The position numbers and the translations under genes were made by a program. 5,725 nucleotides of DNA from Sulfurovum sp. Its GTDB lineage: Bacteria > Campylobacterota > Campylobacteria > Campylobacterales > Sulfurovaceae. Location of the stretch: NCBI GenBank assembly GCA_030622375.1, contig JAUXGC010000083.1:1-5725 (forward strand), read 5' to 3'. The notes below the pieces were generated by a model. The model worked only from the letters and a program-made list of their open reading frames with translations. It made no database searches and had not been told where the DNA came from. Below, in pieces: positions 5,310 to 5,725 of the stretch (the first letter of the stretch is position 1; each line of letters starts with the position of its first letter).

Positions 5310-5725
5310 ATGCCAAACTACACAAGAGTATTTGCAGAAGGTCATCCATACTTCATTACTATAGCTACAGAAAAAAGAAGACCTATGCTCATAGACAACA
5401 TCACTTTACTACGACAAGCCTTTGTAAACTCCAAACAATATTTTGAATATACCATAGATTGCATATCCATCATGCCTGACCATTTACACATGGTACTAAT
5501 TCCTCAAAATGCAAATGAGTACCCAAAAATTATTACATCTATAAAAACATATTTTTCTAAAAATATAAGACATTCATTTCCCAGAACACAAAGTCAAAAT
5601 AAGAAACGAGAATTGGGTATTTGGCAACGTAGGTATTATGAGCATACCATTAGAGACGAGAAAGAGTTGGAGAGGTATAGAAATTATATCCACTATAACC
5701 CCGTAAAACATAATTTAGTTTCTAG
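5310..5725 (+). CDS. REP-associated tyrosine transposase (3' end beyond window)
   Basis: An open frame of 138 codons starts at ATG 5310, 9 bases after GGAG, and runs off the right edge. It belongs to the IS200/IS605-like Y1 HUH superfamily, whose members nick and join single-stranded DNA at hairpins. The metal-binding HUH motif is MPDHLHMVL with His58 and His60. Near the end, IWQRRYYEHTIRDEKEL (104-120) and YIHYNPVKHNLV (126-137) are typical of RAYTs; Tyr126 is the likely nucleophile and Asn130 the third metal ligand, by analogy with the YIxxQ helix of IS200/IS605 TnpA. MPNYTRVF at the start fits the common single-domain group. The catalytic set is complete, so the protein looks active; roughly 30-40 residues are probably missing. 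REPs just upstream are its presumed substrates. No insertion sequence with a TnpB is seen. Its accessory nature suggests horizontal acquisition. Confidence 0.92.
   Translation, partial: MPNYTRVFAEGHPYFITIATEKRRPMLIDNITLLRQAFVNSKQYFEYTIDCISIMPDHLHMVLIPQNANEYPKIITSIKTYFSKNIRHSFPRTQSQNKKRELGIWQRRYYEHTIRDEKELERYRNYIHYNPVKHNLVS

Overview
The window is AT-rich and tightly packed and looks like a chromosome segment from a Campylobacterota (epsilonproteobacterial) bacterium, probably a free-living type related to Sulfurovum or Sulfurimonas. This rests on base composition, the style of the LpxK, ArgB and ThrC proteins, and the neighbourhood. From memory, Campylobacter jejuni also keeps a metallo-beta-lactamase-fold hydrolase, lpxK and thrC close together. 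The genus assignment is inference.

Layout. Positions 1-4430 carry a leftward block. In transcription order it holds a ferritin-like DUF455 protein (4430-3615), lpxK (3618-2701), argB (2711-1860), a 118-base gap with its own likely promoter, thrC (1741-275), and the start of a small exported protein of unknown function (260 to beyond the window edge). DUF455/lpxK and lpxK/argB overlap by a few bases. lpxK and argB use non-ATG starts placed just after strong Shine-Dalgarno sequences, so the three look translationally coupled. Facing right, only 16 bases from the DUF455 start, is a metallo-beta-lactamase-fold hydrolase (4447-5052). The rest (5053-5725) is an accessory segment: a cluster of palindromes and a REP-associated tyrosine transposase (RAYT) gene cut off by the window end.

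Function. The core genes serve lipid A phosphorylation (LpxK), arginine synthesis (ArgB, with the sequence marks of an arginine-inhibited enzyme) and threonine synthesis (ThrC). They do not form one pathway; they look like a housekeeping block held together by shared transcription. The DUF455 protein has a complete set of di-iron ligands but no assigned role.

The most interesting part is 5055-5290. Two near-identical 26-base REP elements lie in inverted orientation, each with the GTAG tetranucleotide directly before an 8-bp GC-rich hairpin. They flank the presumed promoter of the RAYT gene, and the second REP falls in its mRNA leader just before the ribosome binding site. This is the architecture of a RAYT with its cognate REP/BIME, possibly self-regulating. 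I saw no CRISPR array, tRNA, rRNA, prophage or toxin-antitoxin gene.
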